From: Corella eumyota
Taxonomy: Eukaryota > Chordata > Ascidiacea > Phlebobranchia > Corellidae
Assembly (NCBI GenBank): GCA_963082875.1
Contig: OY720098.1
Coordinates: forward strand, 15,190,001-15,254,000
DNA length: 64,000 bases
Direction of reading: 5' to 3'
Shown here: positions 59,301 through 64,000 of the stretch, in pieces
Numbering within the stretch: the stretch's first letter is position 1
Layout: every line of letters starts with the position of its first letter
Notes under the pieces: generated by a model
What the model was told of the DNA's origin: nothing
Database searches by the model: none
What the model saw: only the letters and a program-made list of their open reading frames with translations
Position numbers and translations under genes: made by a program

Positions 59301-62300
59301 TACCGAAACTTGTTTTCATAAAGAAGATCAGAATATCCTAAATCCCCTCCTCTTTCTATGCAATACTGTCTTGCCAAATCCATACTAACTACTCCTGTGT
59401 CCACCACTGTATACTCATAATAACTATTAGTTATATTGACCCATACATCAGTAGAGTTAATAAATTCTAAAAAATAAAATAATTGGGCTTATTTAAATAC
59501 CTTTCAAATAAAGTTTTTTTTTAAATGTAATTAAAATCTAAGAAAATAAAAATTGTATGTTATTCAATAAAAAAAAAATATAACAGAATTTAATTTAAAC
59601 TAAATACAATCAACCTTTTTTAAATTTCTTAAAACACACAGAACTTCTGTTATCAAACTCTATATAACAGCAACCATTAGTCTCACACTCTAATTTTGAA
59701 GTATTCATTGGAATAATTAGGTGACATTGTGTGTGTGATTCTACTGCCACATTACATTCATCTAAAAAAAAATTTATATTAAAAGATGTTGAACCTAATA
59801 TTTGTATAAAATGACAAACATTAAAAAAAATTTAACTGGCAGTGCGGTGTAGTAGTCAGGACACTTGACAGACTACATGAGGTCAGAGGTTCGATACTCA
59901 CTGCCGTCACGCTCTTAAGTAAGGCTCTATAAGCAATACAAACTACTGCTGAGCCACCACTTAAACAGCAGCATATTCAACGAACAATTATAACTTTATC
60001 ATATCCCAAACTGCCAATGGTAATTTGAGACTGGGTCGGGATAACTAATGTTATTCTATGTTAAGATCATAGAGTCTACCTTTCTACATCAAAGATAAAT
60101 TTAATACCTAAAAATATTAAAAACCAAATTTACAATAAAATTACCAAAACTTGTCACATATTTGATGGTATTATTAGTTGAATTGGTGTATGTTGATAAT
60201 GAAGACATTTTGTTGCATTTTTCTTGTGCTATCAATGCGGTAAAAGGAAGTTCAGCACTAGCTTTGTAATAACAATAATTATAAATTGCACGGAAATCGG
60301 TTCCATTACACTCCAGTTGCTTTAAAATCACATCTAAATTACAGTGAAAGATATTAATTTTTTATATATAAACATAAACAGTTTAATATGAACTTAATAA
60401 GTGGACATTATCCTCAATTTTTAAAAAAAATTTTAAAACTTTTATTTTTAATACAAAAATACTATTCAAATTTTTTTTTTTGAAAAAATTTAAATAAAAG
60501 CAGATGGGAATTAAACTTTAATAATGAATTTTTTTTAATAAAAGTAATTTATTATTGACCTTTTTTATTAAATTTTGTGGTTAAGGTTAAAGAGAAATAA
60601 TATTGAAAAATTATCTGAAGACATACTTTTATTAAATATTTATATATATTCAGGCAATATAATTCATTAATTATTTATATTTTTTATAAATAATTTTACA
60701 ACAATAAACTTTTGTCAGACAAGATTAAGATAATATGTACCTGAGAAGTAATTCTCCGAGTAATAAACTTGATTCTGAAAATTTATTCCAACAAACAGTT
60801 CGTCAAAAATGTATATCTTTTTCAAAGGATATTGCAATTTACCAATCTAAAATATTTAAACATTTTTTTAGGTATTGTATATTTAAGTTTCATCCAATAA
60901 AATTATGTATATATACAAATATATGTAATATTAGTTTTTTAAAAACAATTAAACTGTAGGCTACCCGGATTTCCAAATTGTTGTGTTTAACAATAATAGT
61001 TTCATCTAAAGAATTATAAACATAATATAAAACTCCAAAGTGCAAAAATGATGTTACTGACAAAAATTGTCCAATTTCATAACCATGGCTAGAGAAATTT
61101 GGTTTAAAATGAATTGTAAAATTTTGATCGGTCAACAGGAAAGATTGGAGATCAGGAATTGCAGCAACTGATGTAAATCGCTTATAAGAGACTGCAGACT
61201 AAAGATTTTAACTGTTATCATTGATACACTACAAAATATATCAATAAAAATCAATACAATTTACATTTTTTAAATTTTTAAAACTATTTATTTTTATTTA
61301 AAAAAAACTCCTTTGTTCAGGTTAAACATTAATTAGGTTTATCATTATTATATTGTTTCAAACTTGTTTTAGACAGAAAAATAGTTACCAACCTTTTCCC
61401 AATTTTTCCATGCGTTGAATTGTGCTTGAAAACTTATAAATGAGAGCAGTTTAAAATCATCCAGTAATTTAAGAAAAAAGCTTATTCCAAAGTTATAAAC
61501 AGTTTCAAAAGGAATGTCAATTCTTAACGTTGCAAAACTTTGATCCAGATTATTCTGACATATCATTGCTGGCAAAATTCTAAAAATGTAAAAACTTATT
61601 AACACAGCTACCTATAGATATAAACTTATTCAAAACACAACAAAAAAAAAACATTGTCAAATTCACAAGTAAAGCTAAACAAAAGTAAATCTTTTTACTG
61701 ACCATCATCTTGTGTGTAATAATATTTAAAGACATCAATTTTTTTTCAATGTTACATTTAGCTTTTACAAATTCAAAGACATTTAAAAGGCAAAAACAAT
61801 AAATTAGAATTAAAAAGCATTAACCAACTTACTCTCTTGAATTATCGTTTGAAGACCATTGGTTGTTCGAATCAAAGTTAGGAAATTGAATCTTCTCCTC
61901 ACAAACTTCACTTTGTTCCCTAACTTTTTCCATCCAGAATATGTAACCTCCAAATAAATGAACATCTTTCATGCGATACCAATTTGTTTCTGCTTCATTT
62001 ACATCGTCGCGAATAACGTAAAAATAACCATCTGAATATGCTATTGAGCTTACACTAAAGGGAAGAGGAATCGCAAAAGTTCGATTACACGTGAACAAAT
62101 TTTCTCTAAAATGATTAAAATTAATTTATTGTTTTTACATGTTAAAAAAACTTATTTATCCACCAAAATATATAGTTTTTTTATTCTGACTGTTTTAACA
62201 AATTACCTTAAGTAAAGAGCAGGTCCAAATAAAGGCTTGTTTATAACCTCAACAGAGGATCCATTAAAATGGGAATTTTTTGGCAATTTTGTTATGTCTA

Positions 62301-62530
62301 AATGAGAATTTCCACAGTCTGAAAGAAACCAATTTCTAACAAAAAAAAATTAAATGTTAATTCAAAAAAATCTTTAAAATAAAAAAATTTATATATATAA
62401 ACAAAATATTAAAAAAGTTAAATAACTTTATACACGACAGACAGTGTATTTACCCATCCTGATTTGATAAGAAAATACTTGAAAAATAATACCATAAAAA
62501 AATTGAAAGCTTTACACAAAATAAAGCCAT
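22975..62530 (-). CDS. Giant polycystin-1-family receptor/channel (REJ-GPS-PLAT-PKD channel)
   Basis: Polycystin-1-type proteins are large surface receptors that self-cleave at the GPS and pair with TRPP channel subunits in cilia or sperm. I followed one transcript from a signal-peptide ATG at 62530 to TAA at 22977-22975 through 90 exons. Summed exon lengths give 16,809 nt, or 5,602 aa, and splice phase agrees at every junction. Ectodomain order: unknown region, C-type lectins, trefoil, EGF, laminin-G-like modules, WSC-like module, WSC, PKD repeats, REJ, GAIN/GPS. These are followed by TM1, PLAT and ten more helices. This is longer than human PKD1 (about 4,300 aa). Weak points are the junction 55161/55078, the donors at 46194 and 23207, and any missed small exon. 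REJ, GPS and PLAT exclude a PKD2-type protein. Which polycystin-1 paralogue it matches cannot be told here. Blocks are annotated separately below. Confidence 0.85.
23683..28279 (-). CDS. Polycystin exons 75-88: ten-helix channel domain
   Basis: Exons: 28279-28133, 27944-27859, 27537-27419, 27344-27164, 26759-26588, 26251-26001, 25892-25841, 25493-25371, 25290-25134, 25045-24880, 24748-24560, 24451-24286, 24212-23944, 23844-23683. TM2 follows FSRPTKSNFTRVQR. TM3-TM5 flank an acidic cytoplasmic loop (exon 79). Exons 81-84 form the extracellular polycystin (TOP) domain with YAGGGYAVTLPY and NWIDRQTAAVFIEF, the strongest family signature. Exons 85-88 hold TM7-TM11, including IKFTRLLRFNRR and the pore-region motif MLLGRFDF. 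The residue after LG is Arg here. Whether it conducts cannot be told from sequence. Confidence 0.92.
25516..25793 (-). repeat. tRNA-derived SINE, family A
   Basis: Full-length copy in the gene's own orientation inside the polycystin intron between exons 81 and 82. The tail starts about 20 bp after the exon at 25493. Confidence 0.85.
26811..27121 (+). repeat. tRNA-derived SINE, family A, with duplicated head
   Basis: The copy begins GGCAGCGTGGTGCAGTAAAC and then restarts GGCAGTGTGGTGTAGTGGTA, so the first ~20 bp of the head occur twice. The rest is close to the family consensus and looks young. Confidence 0.85.
27572..27771 (-). repeat. tRNA-derived SINE, family A (internal deletion)
   Basis: Tail and head are present, but roughly 80 bp of the body between ACATCAGTTA and GGCTCAGCAGGAG are missing. 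Confidence 0.8.
28445..29152 (-). CDS. Polycystin exons 72-74: PLAT domain
   Basis: Exons 29152-28979, 28843-28683 and 28605-28445. The PLAT (LH2) beta-sandwich sits on the first cytoplasmic loop and binds lipid or partners in polycystins. Signature strings seen: YFYQITVTTGSQINADTKS, FSRSSVRKFLLAV, LGNLIHLKIWHDNSG, WYLQFITIMDLQ. It is followed by the family's FFCDDWLAV and EHLWFS leading into TM2. Residues are about 4604-4769. Confidence 0.95.
29279..29888 (-). CDS. Polycystin exons 69-71: GPS motif and TM1
   Basis: Exons 29888-29772, 29655-29525 and 29386-29279. The GPS shows CRFWNETVEKWETTGC, then CMCNHLTSFGADF. The HLT tripeptide is the known autocleavage site (between L and T), and the paired Cys and Trp residues are present, so the site looks cleavage-competent. 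Exon 71 carries TM1 (LSVLLTLIVLIVVYVSGVVF) followed by basic CRRQDKR, fixing the cytoplasmic side. Confidence 0.93.
30076..33318 (-). CDS. Polycystin exons 60-68: GAIN-type region
   Basis: Exons 33318-33208, 33034-32935, 32555-32438, 32332-32044, 31966-31789, 31702-31605, 31481-31357, 30654-30460, 30221-30076. Low-identity, Asn/Ser/Thr-rich sequence between REJ and GPS, as expected for the fast-evolving GAIN domain. Repeated helical strings (VGIQSLSQLSASVSGV, IQVATNAMNSVNLLSN) resemble the helical GAIN A part. The beta-rich part includes VSLSFTFSNGSKP and VYHELNIRNYDDVLYLEI. Assignment rests mainly on position before the GPS. Confidence 0.75.
30927..31125 (-). repeat. tRNA-derived SINE, family A (head lost)
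   Basis: Body and tail are recognisable (CAACCCAGTCTTAAGTTGCC, GCCTGTGGCAGTTTGGGAT). The copy stops near the point where the tRNA head should begin. Confidence 0.75.
32622..32850 (+). repeat. tRNA-derived SINE, family A (3'-truncated)
   Basis: Head and body match the consensus closely. It ends within the CTCGAGACTGGGTTGG motif without the usual tail. Confidence 0.8.
33384..33671 (+). repeat. tRNA-derived SINE, family A (near-consensus)
   Basis: One of the best preserved copies, complete from CTGGCAGCGTGGTGTAGTGG to ATATATACAAAAAA. It is useful as a family reference. Confidence 0.88.
33757..39463 (-). CDS. Polycystin exons 49-59: REJ region with Cys-rich insert
   Basis: Exons 39463-39215, 39144-38445, 38347-38245, 38133-37976, 37813-37686, 36933-36803, 36556-36336, 35755-35585, 35311-35199, 34411-34302, 33838-33757. 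REJ (receptor for egg jelly) strings: ISWQAYSINLKS, RRAVGYNELINLNAATDSYD, LYLNFIWSC, then YLVRVKISDPNSIRFAIASQ, VEVTEGG-like VIEVTEGGPPILRI, GRCEISPQQG and TFTITCKGW. Between FIWSC and YLVRV lie exons 51-53, about 130 residues with many Cys, which canonical REJ domains lack; CSKKTSCFVDVP and FCLNITYKCDV resemble SUEL/galactose-binding lectin. REJ binding partners in this species are unknown. Confidence 0.85.
33905..34225. repeat. Inverted array of a degenerate ~15-bp unit
   Basis: Inside the intron between exons 58 and 59. From 33905 to about 34086 variants of CCCTTTATCTAAA recur. From about 34095 to 34225 the reverse complement recurs (TTTAGATAAAGTGGTT and relatives). The arms meet near 34088, so the stretch could fold on itself. 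Parent element unknown. Confidence 0.6.
34711..34975 (-). repeat. tRNA-derived SINE, family A
   Basis: Nearly full-length copy in gene orientation within the intron between exons 57 and 58. Part of the tail-proximal segment is missing. Confidence 0.8.
35347..35358 (+). repeat. Poly-C tract
   Basis: Twelve C residues in a row in the intron just upstream of polycystin exon 57 (a G run on the sense strand), followed on + by an A-rich stretch. It is striking in DNA this AT-rich. Confidence 0.9.
37171..37239 (+). repeat. Tandem repeat, 24-bp unit, three copies
   Basis: The unit TTCCTACTGCTGTTTTATTA plus AATA occurs at 37171 (variant), 37194 and 37218 (last copy slightly short). It is intronic, between exons 53 and 54. 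Confidence 0.85.
39545..43277 (-). CDS. Polycystin exons 41-48: PKD repeats
   Basis: Exons 43277-42984, 42806-42678, 42057-41585, 41497-41255, 40846-40522, 40401-40237, 40115-39979, 39702-39545. PKD domains are Ig-like beta-sandwiches that space the ectodomain. Motifs: VVVNFGDKFGKTLVL, YFVDFGDNTTFHF followed by SHVYRNPGNYTIAVEVKN, and EYDSVGVYSLKTFASNAVS. Several units are diverged and lack the WDFGDG core. The last two exons (DHFTLKALKNLDEDD, then AFDIVVTMYNPK) grade into the pre-REJ segment and are not clearly PKD. Confidence 0.82.
39765..39829 (+). repeat. Direct repeat, 24 bp, two copies
   Basis: CAACATATTACTTTCTGATA plus CTTA occurs exactly at 39765-39788 and 39806-39829 in the intron between exons 47 and 48. 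Confidence 0.85.
40899..41142 (+). mobile_element. MITE-like element with perfect 30-bp terminal inverted repeats
   Basis: Left end 40899-40928 (TCACGTATGTTGTCCGGTTC, continuing TAGACAAAAC) is the exact reverse complement of 41113-41142. The 244-bp element has no coding capacity. Internally a ~45-bp block starting CCATAATCCGTATGTGATAA recurs 84 bp later (40956 and 41040), each preceded or followed by TIR-like GTTTTGTCTA. AATAAG flanks both sides near 40889 and 41147 and could be a target duplication, though a few bases separate it from the TIR. It lies in polycystin intron 44. Confidence 0.85.
43410..45009 (-). CDS. Polycystin exon 40: WSC domain and PKD repeats (1.6-kb exon)
   Basis: By far the largest exon (1,600 nt; the next is 700). 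It opens with a WSC carbohydrate-binding domain: YHGCYSPVMDFNW, then DACRIACSLNYMVNYVLVIG and TTCECV, the C-x-C spacing also found in PKD1. PKD-type units follow: WIYIVVDYNDGSTYS with LFHYYTIPGQYNITINISN, and CTWNYGDQSQPENISL with YRYKTEGLYYVGIRCTN-like spacing. Multiple NxS/T sites suggest heavy N-glycosylation. A large unsplit exon among very small ones may be a fused or retrocopied block; that is inference. Confidence 0.88.
45351..51217 (-). CDS. Polycystin exons 27-39: C-type lectin and laminin-G-like modules
   Basis: Exons 51217-51041, 50955-50740, 50659-50547, 50351-50105, 49677-49523, 49271-49057, 48368-48076, 47899-47817, 47583-47365, 46837-46636, 46403-46194, 45789-45533, 45462-45351. 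Exons 27-28 make a C-type lectin fold (WYKLENVEYLISQTRLNF, then GDGVNLDLGFLTWLIGKP, GGDCVVLRRN, ILCSDKKRFICQ). Exons 29-37 hold repeated concanavalin/laminin-G-like halves recognised by C....C..GFTLAFTLK and C...C.NGFTLQ strand pairs and by KWTYLVFTWHYDSGFQVSVD. Exons 38-39 (DWIQVGENCYFTYLK) start a Cys module that I cannot name. The donor at 46194 (G/GTTCGG) is chosen on frame. Confidence 0.75.
45863..46139 (-). repeat. tRNA-derived SINE, family A
   Basis: Full-length, moderately diverged copy in the intron between exons 37 and 38, its head ending about 55 bp from exon 37. Confidence 0.8.
47045..47105 (+). repeat. Short palindromic element, 16-bp perfect stem
   Basis: ATGACGTAGAAAGTAC at 47045-47060 is the exact reverse complement of 47090-47105, with a 29-bp loop. 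The pairing decays gradually into the loop (TAGTTAGTA against TTACTTG). It is intronic, between exons 35 and 36. Confidence 0.85.
51245..51513 (+). repeat. tRNA-derived SINE, family A
   Basis: Head and body are complete, with a short deletion near the tail (the ACTGATGTTACTCTATG stretch is missing). It begins about 28 bp upstream of the exon 27 acceptor in transcript terms. The open frame across it is SINE antisense. Confidence 0.8.
51643..56224 (-). CDS. Polycystin exons 16-26: discoidin/laminin-G-like region and LGCW module
   Basis: Exons 56224-56136, 55773-55624, 55301-55161, 55078-54905, 54759-54626, 53937-53702, 53509-53344, 52793-52654, 52228-52178, 52052-51883, 51784-51643. Exons 16-21 are unassigned extracellular sequence with Cys pairs (SCQNCMSGCNG, CINPPCIQQIAC). 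Exons 22-24 read as a laminin-G-like start (GRALRFRSGQEA, then GITLSFWVRI). Exons 25-26 form a separate WSC-like module: SLGCWSDSYSERAIASLE, CLRVAYDNNYEVFALQ, GQCQGS, KHGPSNNC, GGVLANEVYKI. The junction of exons 18 and 19 is ambiguous (acceptor at 55083 or 55078). Confidence 0.65.
52307..52591 (-). repeat. tRNA-derived SINE, family A
   Basis: Full-length copy in gene orientation between exons 23 and 24. Head and CTCGAGTTGCC-side body are clear. Confidence 0.85.
52800..53340. other. Intron between exons 22 and 23, no features
   Basis: About 550 bp of AT-rich intron. No repeat copy, RNA or additional exon recognised. Confidence 0.5.
53940..54620. other. Intron between exons 20 and 21, no clear features
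   Basis: AT-rich intron. A ~25-bp direct repeat (TAGTTACTATAATATTGAAAA and a near copy) occurs around 54317-54367. Nothing else recognised. Confidence 0.5.
55923..56001. repeat. Poly-A tracts and TA microsatellite
   Basis: A-runs of about 12 and over 20 bases, separated by GCTT, are followed by a TATATATGTATATATAATATATA stretch starting near 55974. They are intronic, between exons 16 and 17, with no SINE body attached. Confidence 0.8.
56378..60846 (-). CDS. Polycystin exons 6-15: C-type lectin, trefoil and EGF modules
   Basis: Exons 60846-60741, 60333-60145, 59761-59615, 59466-59304, 58744-58515, 58000-57840, 57651-57586, 57518-57416, 56902-56808, 56528-56378. Exon 7 is the first half of a C-type lectin (CNGTDFRAIYNYCYYK, AQEKCNKM). 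Exon 8 is a P-type trefoil (CNVAVESHTQCHLI, CETNGCCYIEFDNRSSVCF). Exons 9-10 are a full C-type lectin (YCIERGGDLGYSDLL, TWIGFTNSTDKPLSLNNQ, SALCQRL). Exon 11 is an EGF (YCEIYSATQCSVNANC, CICHEGYTGDGVV), its last Cys supplied by exon 12. Exons 12-15 are another lectin (NWVFISGKCYRKF, CQSFGGHLISIHNLQEL, DAVWLGFRKLTGSENF, STYVCEQN). Carbohydrate-binding EPN/QPD motifs are not evident, so sugar binding is doubtful. Confidence 0.85.
56576..56682 (-). repeat. tRNA-derived SINE, family A (large internal deletion)
   Basis: Only the tail-side body and the extreme head (ATGCTGCCGG) remain. About 170 bp between them are absent. Confidence 0.7.
57008..57232 (-). repeat. tRNA-derived SINE, family A (internal deletion)
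   Basis: Head, tail and flanking body are present, but the CCCAGTCTCGAGTTGCC segment is missing: GTTACTC runs straight into TATAATTGC. Confidence 0.78.
58184..58476 (-). repeat. tRNA-derived SINE, family A
   Basis: Full-length, well preserved copy in gene orientation ending about 39 bp from polycystin exon 10. TACCGTTTTTAGCGTC and CACGCAGCC mark body and head. Confidence 0.85.
58755..58818 (+). repeat. Tandem duplication, 32-bp unit
   Basis: A 32-bp unit beginning TTTAGTAAAAAAAGTATAAT occurs twice in tandem at 58755 and 58787, immediately upstream of the exon 10 acceptor in transcript terms. Confidence 0.88.
58928..59195 (-). repeat. tRNA-derived SINE, family A (head partly lost)
   Basis: Tail and body are clear. 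The head is truncated after the GTTCTGACC-like segment (TATTCTGACCGG) and runs into unrelated sequence. Confidence 0.75.
59835..60112 (+). repeat. tRNA-derived SINE, family A (diverged)
   Basis: It begins CTGGCAGTGCGGTGTAGTAG. All body landmarks are in order but with more substitutions than neighbours. It ends about 33 bp from polycystin exon 7. Confidence 0.75.
60965..62530 (-). CDS. Polycystin exons 1-5: signal peptide and unassigned N-terminal region
   Basis: Exon 1 (62530-62454) encodes a start Met and a hydrophobic leader (MALFCVKLSIFLWYYFSS), read as a signal peptide. Exons 2-5 are 62335-62207, 62105-61833, 61579-61393 and 61198-60965. The exon 2 acceptor at 62336 (TTTTGTTAG) is chosen over a nearer CAG because it alone keeps frame. 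The ~275 residues that follow have paired Cys and aromatic beta-type strings (DGYFYVIRDD, GGYIFWMEKVRE, FGVLYYVYNS) but match no family I can name. Human PKD1 has leucine-rich repeats at this end; none is seen here. Confidence 0.75.
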
Positions 62531-64000
62531 TCTTAACCGCTACTTTCAGCTCAGCACCAAAATAAATGTACAAATAAAATTTAATACACTATTCATAAAC
62601 TACTTTTTTTGTAGAAAATATTTGACCTTTTTTAAAAAAGTCATTGAAACCTACATTAATGACAACAGTAATAAGTAGTTACAATACCAACATTTTATTA
62701 CTAGAAAAATATTAGGAGAAAATAACAGTGTAGTCTATTAATTTATATATTAATTAAATAAAAATTAATATTAAATAAAGAAAATACATATCAATACTCC
62801 TTACTAGCACAAAACATGCATTTTGGAATTGACTAATTGAATGATTGACAGTAAGTTTAAAAAAAAGAAAAAAAGAAGTTTTATTTGAAAAGTTATTGTT
62901 TTAGTGAGTATAACTTTTATGAATATTTAAAACTTTTAATTATTCCTACTGATTAGTAATTAATCAATATCTTTTTTAAAATATTGTTTATCACAAAATT
63001 TAATTTATATATACTTACTTCTATAACATACCATTTTGTTAATAACAATGGTTTTTAAATTTTATTTTGAAAGTAACAAAAGATATAATAATTTTTTGAC
63101 AAACAAAAACTGTGAGAAAAATTCCAACAATAACTTAGTTATTTTAAATAGGTCTATTCTAATTATCGATGTCAAAGTTTTAAAGTTGTTAAGAGTAGGG
63201 ATTTTAGGTAACTCAAATCTATCTAATAATATGAAACTAGGCAATAAAATTAAGACATCAATAAAGTTTTAAGTGATGTTAATCACAGGACACATAAAAC
63301 TTTAACTCAGGAATCTAGGTTGATAAAATACTTACAAGTTGAACTAAATATTTTATTTTTAATTTAAAAATACTTAAGGTTGCCACAAAGTTGTTAAGTT
63401 GCGATTCCAATCTGGCCAGGACAAAGTCAACAAATAATTCTTACTTACAAAGTTGAGCTCAGTGATGTCAATTTAGTTATTAAGAGTAAGAAATCTGTTA
63501 AAAAAGGATACAGTTAAGCCAACAACACATCTAAAGTTCGTCTCTTCTTAAGTGATAGGCTACAGCTTCATCAGTTTAATTTAAGAAGTTATTTTTACCT
63601 TGATTATCAAAAATAATCGCTATTACAGCCTTACTCAAGAATGCTACAAAAGAAAACATTAGAAATTAAACGACACCTTTACATTGTGTCTTACAATTAT
63701 TAGTGATTAAATCCTGTACCTTGATATCATTAGTTTTTTAGTGCAAAGTATAAGAAATTTTAGATTGTGCAGAGCTACAATTGTGAATGTAGAATAAGTT
63801 GAGTTGATTGCTAACCTCTGTAAACGATAATAAATTTAATATTTTTAATTTTAATATTTTTTAAATTTTTATAGCAAACCCCTTAAAAGACAGTTTTGAT
63901 TGGGGGAACAATGTTAACTGCACGGGGTAAACTTTAGGCTTAAACTTTAGGCCATAAACTTCTGAAATGCTTTTTATGATCTCGATGATGCCACAACCAT
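62531..64000. other. Region upstream of the polycystin gene
   Basis: AT-rich sequence with only short chance open frames on both strands. It should contain the promoter of the - strand polycystin, but no TATA or CpG cluster is evident. A stretch at about 63627-63665 (CCTTACTCAAGAATGCTACA) looks like a remnant of a reverse family A SINE. TAAACTTTAGG is repeated at about 63929 and 63941. Confidence 0.4.

Noticed and set aside
22975-62530. Several separate genes (lectin-type, PKD/REJ-type and channel)
   Set aside because: Splice phase is consistent at all 89 junctions, and I found no convincing internal signal peptide, stop plus poly(A), or promoter. cDNA would be decisive.
63036-63272. Overlapping short open frames on both strands near the right end
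   Set aside because: AT-rich chance frames, Asn/Ile/Lys-rich, without homology or splice context.

Overview
The window is AT-rich nuclear DNA of an invertebrate animal. It has many short coding exons with GT-AG introns and dense tRNA-derived SINEs. It carries a neuroligin, a lysine-specific demethylase 1 (LSD1/KDM1A) and a giant REJ/GPS/PLAT polycystin. Neuroligin plus a REJ-type polycystin suggests a bilaterian, probably an invertebrate deuterostome. A tunicate is my best guess, but this is inference from gene content and style and not proof.

Layout. 1-5735: no recognised gene; it holds a CpG-dense patch at about 2.3-2.9 kb and one copy of a second SINE family. 5736-14438 (+): a complete neuroligin gene with 13 coding exons and 1,050 aa, carrying a Gly in place of the catalytic Ser, one membrane segment and an unusually long cytoplasmic tail. 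14439-14832: a short gap between convergent genes. 14833-21504 (-): a complete LSD1 gene with 13 coding exons and 691 aa, comprising SWIRM, FAD-binding halves and tower, with almost no N-terminal extension. 21505-22974: intergenic, with one SINE. 22975-62530 (-): one polycystin-1-family gene that I could follow exon by exon with consistent splice phase through about 90 exons, giving about 5,600 aa. 62531-64000: upstream of that gene, nothing recognised.

The polycystin is the most interesting object. From N to C it has a signal peptide, an unidentified region, a half C-type lectin domain, a trefoil, a C-type lectin, an EGF, another C-type lectin, a discoidin/laminin-G-like stretch interrupted by a WSC-like 'LGCW' module, a further C-type lectin, several laminin-G-like modules, a WSC domain, PKD repeats, a REJ region with an inserted Cys-rich (SUEL-like) module, GAIN/GPS, PLAT, the 10-helix polycystin channel core and a short acidic coiled-coil tail.

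About 28 copies of a ~285-bp tRNA-derived SINE lie in both orientations, 27 of them inside introns, several within 10-60 bp of splice sites. Also present are a MITE with a perfect 30-bp terminal inverted repeat, an inverted array of a degenerate short unit, and a 16-bp-stem hairpin element. I saw no retroviral, Polinton-like, CRISPR or bacterial features. The three protein genes share no pathway: one acts in cell adhesion, one in chromatin, one at the cell surface.
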